From assembly GCA_017623215.1 (NCBI GenBank), contig JAGAPO010000074.1, forward strand, positions 1 to 41,511: DNA of 41,511 nucleotides, given 5' to 3'. Positions 34,038-41,511 of the stretch are shown here, in pieces; position 1 is the stretch's first letter, and every line of letters begins with the position of its first letter. Below the pieces are notes generated by a model. It searched no databases, was not told the DNA's origin, and worked only from the letters and a program-made list of their open reading frames with translations. The stretch comes from Lachnospiraceae bacterium. GTDB taxonomy: Bacteria; Bacillota; Clostridia; Lachnospirales; Lachnospiraceae. The position numbers and the translations under genes were made by a program.

Positions 34038-34898
34038 TTATAAACACTGCTTTCCTATTATCATATTACAGCACTGTCTATAAAGCTTCGAGGTTGTCTC
34101 AATAATCTCCTGGGGCAATGCTCCCGAAGGGGTCACTCCGTCTAAATGCTTTTCGATCAGCCAATCGCGGACAAATTGCTTATCATAAGACTTCGGCGAC
34201 TCCCCTACTTTATAATTTGCGCTATCCCAGAATCGGCTGGAATCCGGCGTAAATATTTCGTCAGCCAACGTCAGTGTTCCGTCTTGATCAAAACCAAACT
34301 CAAATTTTGTATCCGCAATAATAATTCCTCTTTGCTCTGCATACTGATAGCACGCATTATACAGTGCAATCGCTGTATTATATATCTTTGTGGTTAATTC
34401 TTCTCCAATGTCATCCTTTAACTGCTCCATGGAGATATATTCATCATGCCCCTGTGTCATTTTCTTCGAAGGTGTTAAAATCGGAGTCGCGAGCTTTTCC
34501 GCCAGCTGATATTCTCCTTCTATCTTCTGTCCACAGAACGCTCCGTTTTCTTTGTAAGATTTCCACATATTTCCGAACATATATCCTCTTACAATGAACT
34601 CATACGGAAGCATCTTCAGTTTCTTAACGAGTACGGTTCTGTTATTATAATAATCCTTATTCGCAGCAAAAAGCTCCGGCATGTCGTTTAAATCGGTCGA
34701 TATAATATGATTCGGAACAATGTCCTTTGTATACGCAAACCAGAAATTCGACAGCAGATTCAGCGCAGTTCCTTTATAGGGTATCTGCGACTCCAAGATC
34801 ACATCAAATGCCGATATTCTGTCCGATGTAACAATAACAAGCTGCTCCTGATTAACGTCATATACCTCTCTCACTTTTCCTGAAATGACTTTTTCCAT
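34038..34898 (-). CDS. purC: Phosphoribosylaminoimidazole-succinocarboxamide synthase (SAICAR synthase)
   Basis: A 286-residue enzyme of de novo purine synthesis. It joins CAIR and aspartate using ATP. Signatures are SGKVREVYD, VTSDRISAFDVIL, PYEFIVRGYMFGN, and DTKFEFGFD, followed by LADEIFTPDSSRFW and KQFVRDWL. It is full length and appears intact. The ATG follows AAAGGAGGAGCATTCAT, 15 bases after the upstream beta-helix stop. A housekeeping purine gene inside a carbohydrate operon is odd: no other pur gene is nearby. Its codons are slightly more AT-rich than those of its neighbours, hinting at insertion. Confidence 0.95.
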   Translation of the reverse strand: MEKVISGKVREVYDVNQEQLVIVTSDRISAFDVILESQIPYKGTALNLLSNFWFAYTKDIVPNHIISTDLNDMPELFAANKDYYNNRTVLVKKLKMLPYEFIVRGYMFGNMWKSYKENGAFCGQKIEGEYQLAEKLATPILTPSKKMTQGHDEYISMEQLKDDIGEELTTKIYNTAIALYNACYQYAEQRGIIIADTKFEFGFDQDGTLTLADEIFTPDSSRFWDSANYKVGESPKSYDKQFVRDWLIEKHLDGVTPSGALPQEIIETTSKLYRQCCNMIIGKQCL

Positions 34899-34913
34899 AT
34901 GAATGCTCCTCCT

Positions 34914-37286
34914 TTATGCTCTCGCCGGACGAACTCCCGGTACATTCGAATACGCCTCAATCGCCGCGTCCTCTCCTGCTTCCAGCACCGATACCTCGTA
35001 GAACTTCTCTTCCCCGCCTGCCAGTTCAAACGGAATCTCATCAACGGCCAGCTTTACATCCTTTGATACCTTGAACAAAAGCAGTCCGCTTACCGGAGTA
35101 TCCTTGCGGTTGCGCATGCCAATCCGTGCAGTCTCCTGACCCGGAACAAACTGTACCGTCATATTCACGCGGGCCGGATTCACTCTGCGCTTACACTCCT
35201 GCAGGCCAATTGACTCAAAATCACCGTCTATATAGCCGTAGCGCTCCGCTTCCGAGCCTCTCTTTACTCTCAGATCGCTCCAGTCCGGATCCTCAAAATC
35301 CTCCGGCTTTGCCGGATAGTTACTAATCAGGTGCAGTTCTCCAATCGTTCCGGATATCGTACGCAGAATATCCCGGCTGAAATCATTCACATACGCGCGC
35401 ATCATACGGGTAGCCGGAACCTCCACGCCCCTGTCATAAATCTTTTTAGTATGCTCATCATACGTGTACCGGAACTTCAGCTTCGATATAAAGATATTAT
35501 TCTCCACCGTTGCCTCGCCCGGAATATCAATCGTCGTTCCTCTCTGATACCGGAAATATTCATCAATCTTCGCAATCTCCGGATACCGCTTGATATACTC
35601 GCTGTCCATTGCATTGACCCACTCTCCGCGATGCTCCTCCACCAACTTTTTCTGTCTCTCGGTCAACGGATCCGTATACCGTTCCACCCGGTACACTCGC
35701 TGCTTCGCGAACATCTGCATATCGCGTCTCCAAGCCGGATGATTATCCGCGCCGCGGCTGTCAAAGCTGATAGCCGGATCACATTTTACAAATACATTAT
35801 TCTTAACCAGCAGATCTCTGCCGCCGCCCAGCATCACTCCGCGGGTCAGCTCTTCCAGATAGTTGTTGCACATCTTGGTTCCGGACAGGCGGTCATCATT
35901 ATAGATCCCCATTGTTCCGAATCCAACGCCGCCGAGATGATGAATGTAATTATGCGACACGCTATTTCCGCGGAACGTGTAATTATTCCCGGAATATACC
36001 GCTCCCGCATCTCCTGTCTCCATAACAACCCGGTAGAACTCATTATCTTCTATTCTGATATCATTTCCGGTATACAGGATAGCAATATGCGGACAGTCAT
36101 GAATCAGGTTATGCCGAACCTCTATTCCGACGCCCTTTACCATCATCGCAGTCTGGTAGCATTTGCTCCATTTCGCAATATTATAAATGTGATTATTCAA
36201 AAGCCGTGCGTTCATCGGCTCCAAGGTGCAGCGATTGCCGCCAAATATCATGATGCCGCCGTCTCCGCAGTCATGAATCGTACTATTCTCAATCAGCGGA
36301 TCATGCCCCTCCATTACGTCCACCGCGTAATTGCCGATGTTGCGGAAGATGCAATTATCAATATGCAGCCTCTCCGTAAATACCGCCTCAACCGCGCAGC
36401 CGCACACGCCTTCGAACTGCAGTCCCTCAAAGGTAATGTCCTCACATCCCTCCAGTAGGAAGAACGGCTCGCGATTGGCCGAAACAGTGAGCTCCCTGAC
36501 TCCTTCTTTCGGGTATAAGAAGATTCGATTCTGCTCCAAATCCAGATAATAATCACCCGGTTCGCGAACCTCCTCGAGTATGTTATAAAAACGGAGACGC
36601 TGGCCCTTCATATATCCGTAATTCCCGTACGGAGGCGCCATATGAAGCATTCCGTCCTCCGGATTATACGACTGAATCCTCTCATAACTGTTGGCCCAAT
36701 CAAATCTCCAATATCCAAGCACCCAGATATTCTCATCGATCTGCCATTCCTTCAGCCGCGGATCCTCGCAATAGAAGCCATCCGCCAGCTCCCCGCATTC
36801 CAACTTCCACTCGTCCACATTCCCCTTCGGAACGCCGGAAATACAGGTGAACTCGTCCCCCTTCGGATATTTTGCTTCCTTTGGATACTGCGCCAGAGAA
36901 AGAGGCTCTCCGTCCGCGAACAATTCCGAATGCCCAACGCTCATCTGTCTGCCAAAACCGCGCGAGGTAAATCCTAACAGACCCTTCAGTCCCTCCTTCT
37001 CCACCTCGCACACCACAACATGCCCTCTCGCTTCGGGTGTCAGACGCTCCGCCTCCGGAAGTCCTGCCGCAGACTTCCAGTTCTTCAGAACACGACCGCC
37101 GACAAACCGTACTTCTCCGTCCGCAAGAAAGGTAATATTCCGATTCTCCTTACCAAGTCGGAACGATTCCGTTACCTCATAGACGCCCGGAGCAAAATGA
37201 ATCTCCGCGTTCTCTTTCTGTGTCTCCAGAATCTCATTCAGTCTCTTCTCAAATCCCGCCGTACATTCTATCGAATACTGCTTCAT
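34914..37286 (-). CDS. Right-handed beta-helix protein (GH141-like), paralogue B
   Basis: A 790-residue paralogue of the proteins at 31601 and 37407 with the same four-part layout and a VPGVRPARA C-terminus. The group acids are present in ETGDAGAVY and GIYNDD, but the following GRD triplet of paralogue A is GNN here, so the Arg/Asp after TG is not essential for the family. FDSRGAD keeps the Asp of paralogue A's FDGRGAD. Coils around IHDCGDGGI and HNLIHDCPHIA are conserved. No signal peptide. The ATG follows TAGGAGGCAGCT. It sits directly upstream of purC (15-base gap), so those two are surely co-transcribed. Confidence 0.82.
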   Translation of the reverse strand: MKQYSIECTAGFEKRLNEILETQKENAEIHFAPGVYEVTESFRLGKENRNITFLADGEVRFVGGRVLKNWKSAAGLPEAERLTPEARGHVVVCEVEKEGLKGLLGFTSRGFGRQMSVGHSELFADGEPLSLAQYPKEAKYPKGDEFTCISGVPKGNVDEWKLECGELADGFYCEDPRLKEWQIDENIWVLGYWRFDWANSYERIQSYNPEDGMLHMAPPYGNYGYMKGQRLRFYNILEEVREPGDYYLDLEQNRIFLYPKEGVRELTVSANREPFFLLEGCEDITFEGLQFEGVCGCAVEAVFTERLHIDNCIFRNIGNYAVDVMEGHDPLIENSTIHDCGDGGIMIFGGNRCTLEPMNARLLNNHIYNIAKWSKCYQTAMMVKGVGIEVRHNLIHDCPHIAILYTGNDIRIEDNEFYRVVMETGDAGAVYSGNNYTFRGNSVSHNYIHHLGGVGFGTMGIYNDDRLSGTKMCNNYLEELTRGVMLGGGRDLLVKNNVFVKCDPAISFDSRGADNHPAWRRDMQMFAKQRVYRVERYTDPLTERQKKLVEEHRGEWVNAMDSEYIKRYPEIAKIDEYFRYQRGTTIDIPGEATVENNIFISKLKFRYTYDEHTKKIYDRGVEVPATRMMRAYVNDFSRDILRTISGTIGELHLISNYPAKPEDFEDPDWSDLRVKRGSEAERYGYIDGDFESIGLQECKRRVNPARVNMTVQFVPGQETARIGMRNRKDTPVSGLLLFKVSKDVKLAVDEIPFELAGGEEKFYEVSVLEAGEDAAIEAYSNVPGVRPARA

Positions 37287-37406
37287 AGCTGCCTCCTATT
37301 CTGCCTTTTCGCGCCTTAGAACTTCTTTTCATGCTGATCTCCATTCCGAGAATGTTTTTTGTTCGAGGAATTACGCACAGGAAAGTCGCAAATACGATTT
37401 CTCACA

Positions 37407-39785
37407 CTAAGATCTCGCCGGACGAACTCCCGGTACATTCGAGTGAACATCTATGACCGCGTCCTCGCCTGCTGCCAGAACCGGAACCTCATAGAACTTC
37501 TCTTCTCCGCCCGCCAGTTCAAATGCAATCTGGTTTGTCTCCAGCTTCACATCCTCGGATACCTTGAATAACAGGTTTCCTTCCACCGGCTCATCCTTGC
37601 GGTTGCGCAGACCAACGCGAACCGTCGGATCTCCCGGAACAAACTGTACCGTCATATTCACACGAGCCGGATTCCTGCGGCGCCTGGATTCCTGCAGCCC
37701 AATCGACGCAAAATCAGCGTCCACATATCCGTAACGCTCTGCCTCCGATCCTCTCTTTACTCTCAGATCGCTCCAGTCCGGATCCTCGAAATCCTCCGGC
37801 TTTGCCTGGTAGTTACTAATCAAGTTCAGCTCTCCAATCCTTCCGGATATTGTACGCAGAATATCCCGGCTGAAATCATTCACATACGCGCGCATCATAC
37901 GGGTAGCCGGAACCTCCTCGCCCCTGTCGTAGATCTTCTTGGTATGCTCATCATAGGTATACCGGAACTTCAGCTTCGAGATGAATACATTATTCTGAAT
38001 CGTTGCCTGTCCCGGGATATATACCTCATTTCCTCTCTGATAGCGGAAGAGATCATCGATATCCTTCAGTTCCGGATACCGTCTGATATACTCGCTGTCC
38101 ATCGCGCTGACCCATTCACCGTGATGCAGATCGATCATCTCCTGATTCCGTCTGGTCGTCCTGTCCGCATGCGGATATCGCTCAATCCGATAAAAACGGG
38201 ACTTCGCAAGCGTCTTCGTTCCATTCACCCGTGCCGGGTGGGGATCCGCGCTCCGGCAGTCGAAGCTGATCGCCGGGTCACACTTCACAAATACATTATT
38301 CTTTACCTGGAAGCTGCGTCCGCCTCCCAGCATAATACCGCGGGTCAGCTCTTCCAGATAATTATTGTACATCTTCGTTCCGGACACACTGTCATCATTA
38401 TATATACCCATCGAACCAAATCCGACGCCGCCAAGGTGATGAATATAATTATGCGACACACTGTTGCCGCGGAAGGTAAAATCATTTCCGGTATAGATCG
38501 CCCCGGCGTCACCGGTCTCCAGTACCGCACGGTAAATCTCATTATCCTCAATCGTAATCTCGTTGCCCCAGTACATAATAGCGGTATGCGGACAGTCATG
38601 CAGGAGATTATGTTTCGCGGAAAGTCCTACACCAATCAGATAAATCGCCGGCTGATAGCACTTCGTCCATTTTGCGATATTATAAATGTGATTATTATTC
38701 ACAGTTCCGCGTATCGGCTCAAGCGTGCAGCGATTTCCCCCAAATATCAGGACACCGCCGTCTCCGCAGTCATGAATCGTACAATTCTCAATCAGCGGAT
38801 CATGCCCTTCCATAACCGTAACTGCGTAGTTTCCCATATTGTAGAAGCAGCAGCCGTCTATATGCAGCTTCTCTGTGAACTCCGCCTCGATACCGCTGGC
38901 GCAGGTCATCTCAAAGGTAAGCCCCTCAAACGTAATATTCTCACAGTGATCCAGGAAGAAGAACGGCTGATTCAGCATACCAAGTCTGAGCTCTGTCACA
39001 CCTTCCTTGGGATACAGATAGACCCGATTCGTCTCAAAATCAATACAATAATCTCCCGGCTCCAGAACCTCTTCCATTACATTGTAAAAACGAATTCTCT
39101 GCCCGCTGTGATAGCCATATACTCCGTACGGAGCCTTCATTACAATCTTACCGTCAGCCGGATCATACTGTTCAAGCTGCTCACAGCTGTTCGCCCAGTC
39201 ATACATCCAATAACCGAACACCCGGACATTCTGATCAAGCTTCCAATTCTTCAGTCTGGGATCGGTACAATAGAATCCGTCCTCCAGCTCTCCCATCTCC
39301 GTTCCCCAGCAATCCACCTGTGGGTTCACTACGCCTGAAATTGTCGTAAAGCCTTCCTTTGAAGAGAACGGTGTCGCCTTCGGATACTGCGCCAGCATCA
39401 GCGGCTCTCCGTCTGCGAACAGCTCGGAATGTCCCGTGGTTATATAGTGTGCATATCCCCTGGACTCCAAAGGCCTTGCCGCCGCAATTCCTGCTTCTTC
39501 CAGATCGCACACCTGAATCTTATCCCGAACCTCAGGTATGAATCGTTCCGCCTCCGGCAGTCCCTCAATCGACTTCCAGTTCTTCAGCGCAAGACTGCCT
39601 ACGAACCGAACTTCTCCGTCCGCCTTAAATGTCAGATCATGATTCCACCGCTCTAATCGAAAGGGCTCTGTTACTACATAAGTACCCGGTGCGAAGCAAA
39701 TCTCTGCGTCTGAACCACACGTCTTCAAAACTTCGGTTACCTGCTGTGCAAAATCAGCTGTACATTCAATCCAAAAACGCTTCAT
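37407..39785 (-). CDS. Right-handed beta-helix protein (GH141-like), paralogue C
   Basis: A 792-residue paralogue, the first gene of the minus-strand operon. Same layout as A and B: MKRFWIEC start, LFADGEPLMLAQYPK insertion, beta-helix coils, and a C-terminal beta domain ending VPGVRPARS. Acidic motifs are ETGDAGAIYTGND, GIYNDD and FDCRSAD. It is closest to paralogue B in the C-terminal third, where long blocks are identical (for example KLKFRYTYDEHTKKIYDRG). This points to recent tandem duplication or gene conversion. The ATG follows CAGGGAGGTTAATATC. A promoter and two palindromes lie immediately upstream (39822-39889). The gap to paralogue B is 120 bases without a clear terminator. Confidence 0.82.
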   Translation of the reverse strand: MKRFWIECTADFAQQVTEVLKTCGSDAEICFAPGTYVVTEPFRLERWNHDLTFKADGEVRFVGSLALKNWKSIEGLPEAERFIPEVRDKIQVCDLEEAGIAAARPLESRGYAHYITTGHSELFADGEPLMLAQYPKATPFSSKEGFTTISGVVNPQVDCWGTEMGELEDGFYCTDPRLKNWKLDQNVRVFGYWMYDWANSCEQLEQYDPADGKIVMKAPYGVYGYHSGQRIRFYNVMEEVLEPGDYCIDFETNRVYLYPKEGVTELRLGMLNQPFFFLDHCENITFEGLTFEMTCASGIEAEFTEKLHIDGCCFYNMGNYAVTVMEGHDPLIENCTIHDCGDGGVLIFGGNRCTLEPIRGTVNNNHIYNIAKWTKCYQPAIYLIGVGLSAKHNLLHDCPHTAIMYWGNEITIEDNEIYRAVLETGDAGAIYTGNDFTFRGNSVSHNYIHHLGGVGFGSMGIYNDDSVSGTKMYNNYLEELTRGIMLGGGRSFQVKNNVFVKCDPAISFDCRSADPHPARVNGTKTLAKSRFYRIERYPHADRTTRRNQEMIDLHHGEWVSAMDSEYIRRYPELKDIDDLFRYQRGNEVYIPGQATIQNNVFISKLKFRYTYDEHTKKIYDRGEEVPATRMMRAYVNDFSRDILRTISGRIGELNLISNYQAKPEDFEDPDWSDLRVKRGSEAERYGYVDADFASIGLQESRRRRNPARVNMTVQFVPGDPTVRVGLRNRKDEPVEGNLLFKVSEDVKLETNQIAFELAGGEEKFYEVPVLAAGEDAVIDVHSNVPGVRPARS

Positions 39786-39821
39786 GATATTAACCTCCCT
39801 GCGGAAATTTTTGCATACTTA

Positions 39822-39836
39822 TATAGTTTAACTATA
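39822..39836. promoter_or_regulatory. Palindrome overlapping the -10 element, candidate operator
   Basis: TATAGTT-T-AACTATA is a perfect 7-bp inverted repeat around one base and covers the -10 and start site of the minus-strand operon. A repressor site is plausible; AT-rich chance occurrence is possible. Confidence 0.45.
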
Positions 39837-39860
39837 ACATGCGGAATTTGCACACGTCAA
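39831..39860 (-). promoter_or_regulatory. Promoter of the minus-strand carbohydrate operon
   Basis: Minus-strand TTGACG (39855-39860) and TATAGT (39831-39836), spacing 18. The start would fall near 39824, about 40 bases before the ATG. Confidence 0.55.
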
Positions 39861-39867
39861 ATTCACA

Positions 39868-39889
39868 TTTCGACGGAACTGCGTCGAAA
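39868..39889. promoter_or_regulatory. Palindrome upstream of the -35, candidate activator site
   Basis: TTTCGACG (39868-39875) and CGTCGAAA (39882-39889) are perfect reverse complements with a 6-base spacer, 7 bases upstream of the -35 element. The position suits an activator or an overlapping hairpin. Confidence 0.45.
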
Positions 39890-39922
39890 AGCGCACCTTG
39901 CCCACTCTCCGGAACAAAAGAG

Positions 39923-40069
39923 TCATAATATTGGAATATCGTCTATCCTTTTTTCTTTCATAAACCAACGACGATCATCCTCGTGCAATAATAACTTTTT
40001 AAAGCTATCCTTCACGCTCACTGGTAGTTGTAACAGCAATGAGCCAGGATGTTTCTTAGATATACACAT
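39923..40069 (-). CDS. Small unrecognised ORF
   Basis: A 48-residue frame (MCISKKHPGSLLLQLPVSV start, ending IDDIPIL). Amino acid composition looks protein-like, with charged and hydrophobic residues mixed, but no ribosome binding site or family was recognised. It might be one piece, out of frame, of a decayed gene together with the ORF at 40072-40203. Confidence 0.25.
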   Translation of the reverse strand: MCISKKHPGSLLLQLPVSVKDSFKKLLLHEDDRRWFMKEKRIDDIPIL

Positions 40070-40071
40070 CT

Positions 40072-40203
40072 TCAAACACAAAATCTTTTACGGTAACTCA
40101 TCACTCCTTCTTCATCCAAAACTAATGTGTCTCTGTTGATAAATCGACAGGATTTCCAGTACTCTTTCATATTCTTCCGATAGAACTGAATAATCTTACT
40201 CAC
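40072..40203 (-). CDS. Small ORF with good ribosome binding site, unrecognised
   Basis: A 43-residue frame starting at GTG (40201-40203) with AGAAGGAG upstream, encoding VSKIIQFYRKNMKEYWKSC and ending YRKRFCV. It starts 33 bases from the transposon-like element and may be a remnant cut by a frameshift. No family was recognised. Confidence 0.3.
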   Translation of the reverse strand: MSKIIQFYRKNMKEYWKSCRFINRDTLVLDEEGVMSYRKRFCV

Positions 40204-40235
40204 GCTTGTTCTCCTTCTGAGAAAGGCATAAAAAA

Positions 40236-40333
40236 GGGGCTGTTGCAAAATGCAACTCAGACACAAAATATTGATTGCATATTCCGGAAATAGAAGCAAT
40301 ATCTTGTGCTCTGCTGCATGGTGCAACAGCCCC
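40236..40333. mobile_element. 98-bp element with terminal inverted repeats (MITE or IS remnant)
   Basis: GGGGCTGTTGCA (40236-40247) and TGCAACAGCCCC (40322-40333) are perfect 12-bp terminal inverted repeats, extending to about 19 bp with two mismatches. The interior is too short for a transposase. The GGGGCTGTTGCAAAATGCA end resembles ends of DDE insertion sequences such as IS1182-like elements (from memory). A-rich tracts flank both ends. It cuts into the galT remnant and would be mobilised only in trans. Confidence 0.7.
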
Positions 40334-40355
40334 AAATAAAAAAAAGTATACTTTC

Positions 40356-40699
40356 AGCGTTGGATCCCACGAAATAATACGGGAACCGCTCCACGAAATC
40401 AAATAAACGACGGAACGCCCCCTTGTCGATCTTCATCGAACGATGTTCCCCACAAAACACGATGCAGTGTTCGTTATAATACACATAGGGGGAATACTGG
40501 AGATACCCTTCCTCTCCATCCGGCATCGCCGGCACTATCCGCAATGTCTGGCGAGCCGGATGATTCCTGCGTCCGGCATAGCCAAGGGTTTCCTCGCAGA
40601 GCCGGCACTTTGGATAGTCACTATTTGTCATGGTCCTGGCTCAGTTTATAGAAGTAATCGGCGGCAGCCTCCGGCTCCGCCTAAAATTAGAATACTCAT
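40356..40699 (-). pseudogene. Scrambled galE/galT remnant
   Basis: Three pieces of the Leloir pathway are joined. From 40699 the first codons read MSILILGGAG, the N-terminus of UDP-glucose 4-epimerase (GalE). They run by a junction near 40668 into a GalT segment (ADYFYKLSQD, about 40630-40665) in another frame. From 40631 a longer galT (type 2, about 480-residue family) segment follows: YPKCRLCEETLGYAGRRNHP, then QYSPYVYYNEHCIVF, then FPYYFVGSNA. It stops after GSNA next to the 98-bp element. Each frame contains stops and about 50 residues between the GalT pieces are missing. The galE start overlaps the stop of the upstream hydrolase as ATGA, so the galE fragment once had a coupled start. Confidence 0.85.
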
Positions 40700-41511
40700 A
40701 CCATTAACCTCGTGTCAGTCTGCTTCTCCATCAATGGAAGCCGAATATAAGACTGTGCTTCTCCGCCGCAGAAGATCGTCTGGTGTGCGATTACCGGCTC
40801 ATTCTTTTCTGCCCAGTTCTTTTCGGTATTTGGATGCACATGATAAAGCGGATAATTCGAAGAGCTCACATCCAAACGAAGTCGGGAGCCTTTTTTCAGC
40901 ATCCAGAACACATCCTGCATCCGGATCTTTAACACCTTTCGATTGCCCGGCTGATAAACTGACGGTCCCGCTTCTCCCTCCCAGCGGATATCTGTGATAT
41001 CCTCAGTGATCCAGTAGCTCTCTTCCTCTTCCGTTGTCTCAAAAACCGTTACTGCAAACGCGGTAGCCGGAGCACTGCTGGCCACCTCCAAAGACAGCTC
41101 TATGGAACCTCCCAGATACATCGGTTCTTCCAGTGGTTCTGTCAGAAAGCTTACCACATCCTCCCGGTAAGCTGGCTTCGGACTCAGGATGCTGCCCTTC
41201 CACAAACCATAGGAAATAGACGGTACCGGATCTGCCGGGTTATAATCAAAACAGATCTTTTCCTCTGCATCCTGGTTATCTATCGGGACCAACGCCTTGT
41301 CAGCGGACAATCGGTATGTCACGGTATCCACTGGCACTGGCTGGTCCTGCCAGGTCCTCCAACAGTTTTCTCCCACACTATAGACTTCCATCACTCCCAC
41401 AGGATGCGCGTATTCTTTTCCTTTCACGATATGATCAAACCAGTTTATTGCTCCATCGATTTGTAGTAAAGGGGCAAATATCGCTTCTCCCGGATATTCC
41501 AGATCTCCAGC
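40696..41511 (-). CDS. CocE/NonD-type hydrolase with X-Pro dipeptidyl-peptidase C-terminal domain (partial)
   Basis: The minus-strand frame is open from the window end (41511) to a TGA at 40696-40698, at least 271 residues; the N-terminal alpha/beta-hydrolase core lies outside. What is visible is the end of the cap/core (INWFDHIVKG, VMEVYSVGENCWRTWQDQPVP) and the C-terminal jelly roll of the X-Pro dipeptidyl-peptidase type: VSFLTEPLEEPMYLGG, then LDVSSSNYPLYHVHPNT. The family includes acyl/cocaine esterases and Xaa-Pro peptidases. Specificity cannot be read here because the Ser nucleophile is out of the window. Confidence 0.85.
   Translation of the reverse strand, partial: AGDLEYPGEAIFAPLLQIDGAINWFDHIVKGKEYAHPVGVMEVYSVGENCWRTWQDQPVPVDTVTYRLSADKALVPIDNQDAEEKICFDYNPADPVPSISYGLWKGSILSPKPAYREDVVSFLTEPLEEPMYLGGSIELSLEVASSAPATAFAVTVFETTEEEESYWITEDITDIRWEGEAGPSVYQPGNRKVLKIRMQDVFWMLKKGSRLRLDVSSSNYPLYHVHPNTEKNWAEKNEPVIAHQTIFCGGEAQSYIRLPLMEKQTDTRLMV

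Overview
The window looks like a chromosome segment of an anaerobic, probably spore-forming Firmicute of the Lachnospiraceae/Clostridia type. The clues are strong AGGAGG ribosome binding sites, a PdaA-like cortex deacetylase, an [FeFe]-hydrogenase-type protein, CIRCE heat-shock operators, and many carbohydrate-active enzymes without an oxygen-dependent gene in sight. No rRNA, tRNA or CRISPR array was seen.

Positions 1-19030 are mostly core genes. After a decayed AlbA_2 gene come a GH2 glycosidase (-), an atypical [FeFe]-hydrogenase-like protein (+), a diguanylate cyclase, rsmA/ksgA, and an unusual esterase-TatD fusion (all -). A CadD-type exporter (+) follows, then two Hsp20 genes behind two CIRCE elements. 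Next are a truncated DUF1848 remnant, AraM-type glycerol-1-phosphate dehydrogenase, transketolase, transaldolase, a PdaA-like deacetylase and a sirtuin (all -).

Positions 19550-39890 form a carbohydrate island: a TIM-barrel sugar-phosphate isomerase/epimerase (+), a low-GC pnuC with an attenuator-like leader (-), and a GHL6-type glycosidase (-). A three-gene plus-strand operon follows (beta-helix protein, GH50-like enzyme, second isomerase). Facing it is a five-gene minus-strand operon (beta-helix, beta-helix, purC, beta-helix, GH94 phosphorylase). The lone isomerase and the plus-strand operon have nearly the same promoter, so they are probably co-regulated. None of the island enzymes has an obvious signal peptide. 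I infer a cytoplasmic pathway that takes apart an imported, probably decorated oligosaccharide, with phosphorolysis by GH94 and epimerase/isomerase steps. Transporter and dedicated regulator genes are not in the window. The four beta-helix proteins share an acidic motif set and are the best candidates for under-described enzymes.

Positions 39890-41511 hold genome debris: two small unrecognised ORFs, a 98-bp element with terminal inverted repeats, and a scrambled galE/galT remnant. A CocE/X-Pro-type hydrolase runs off the end.
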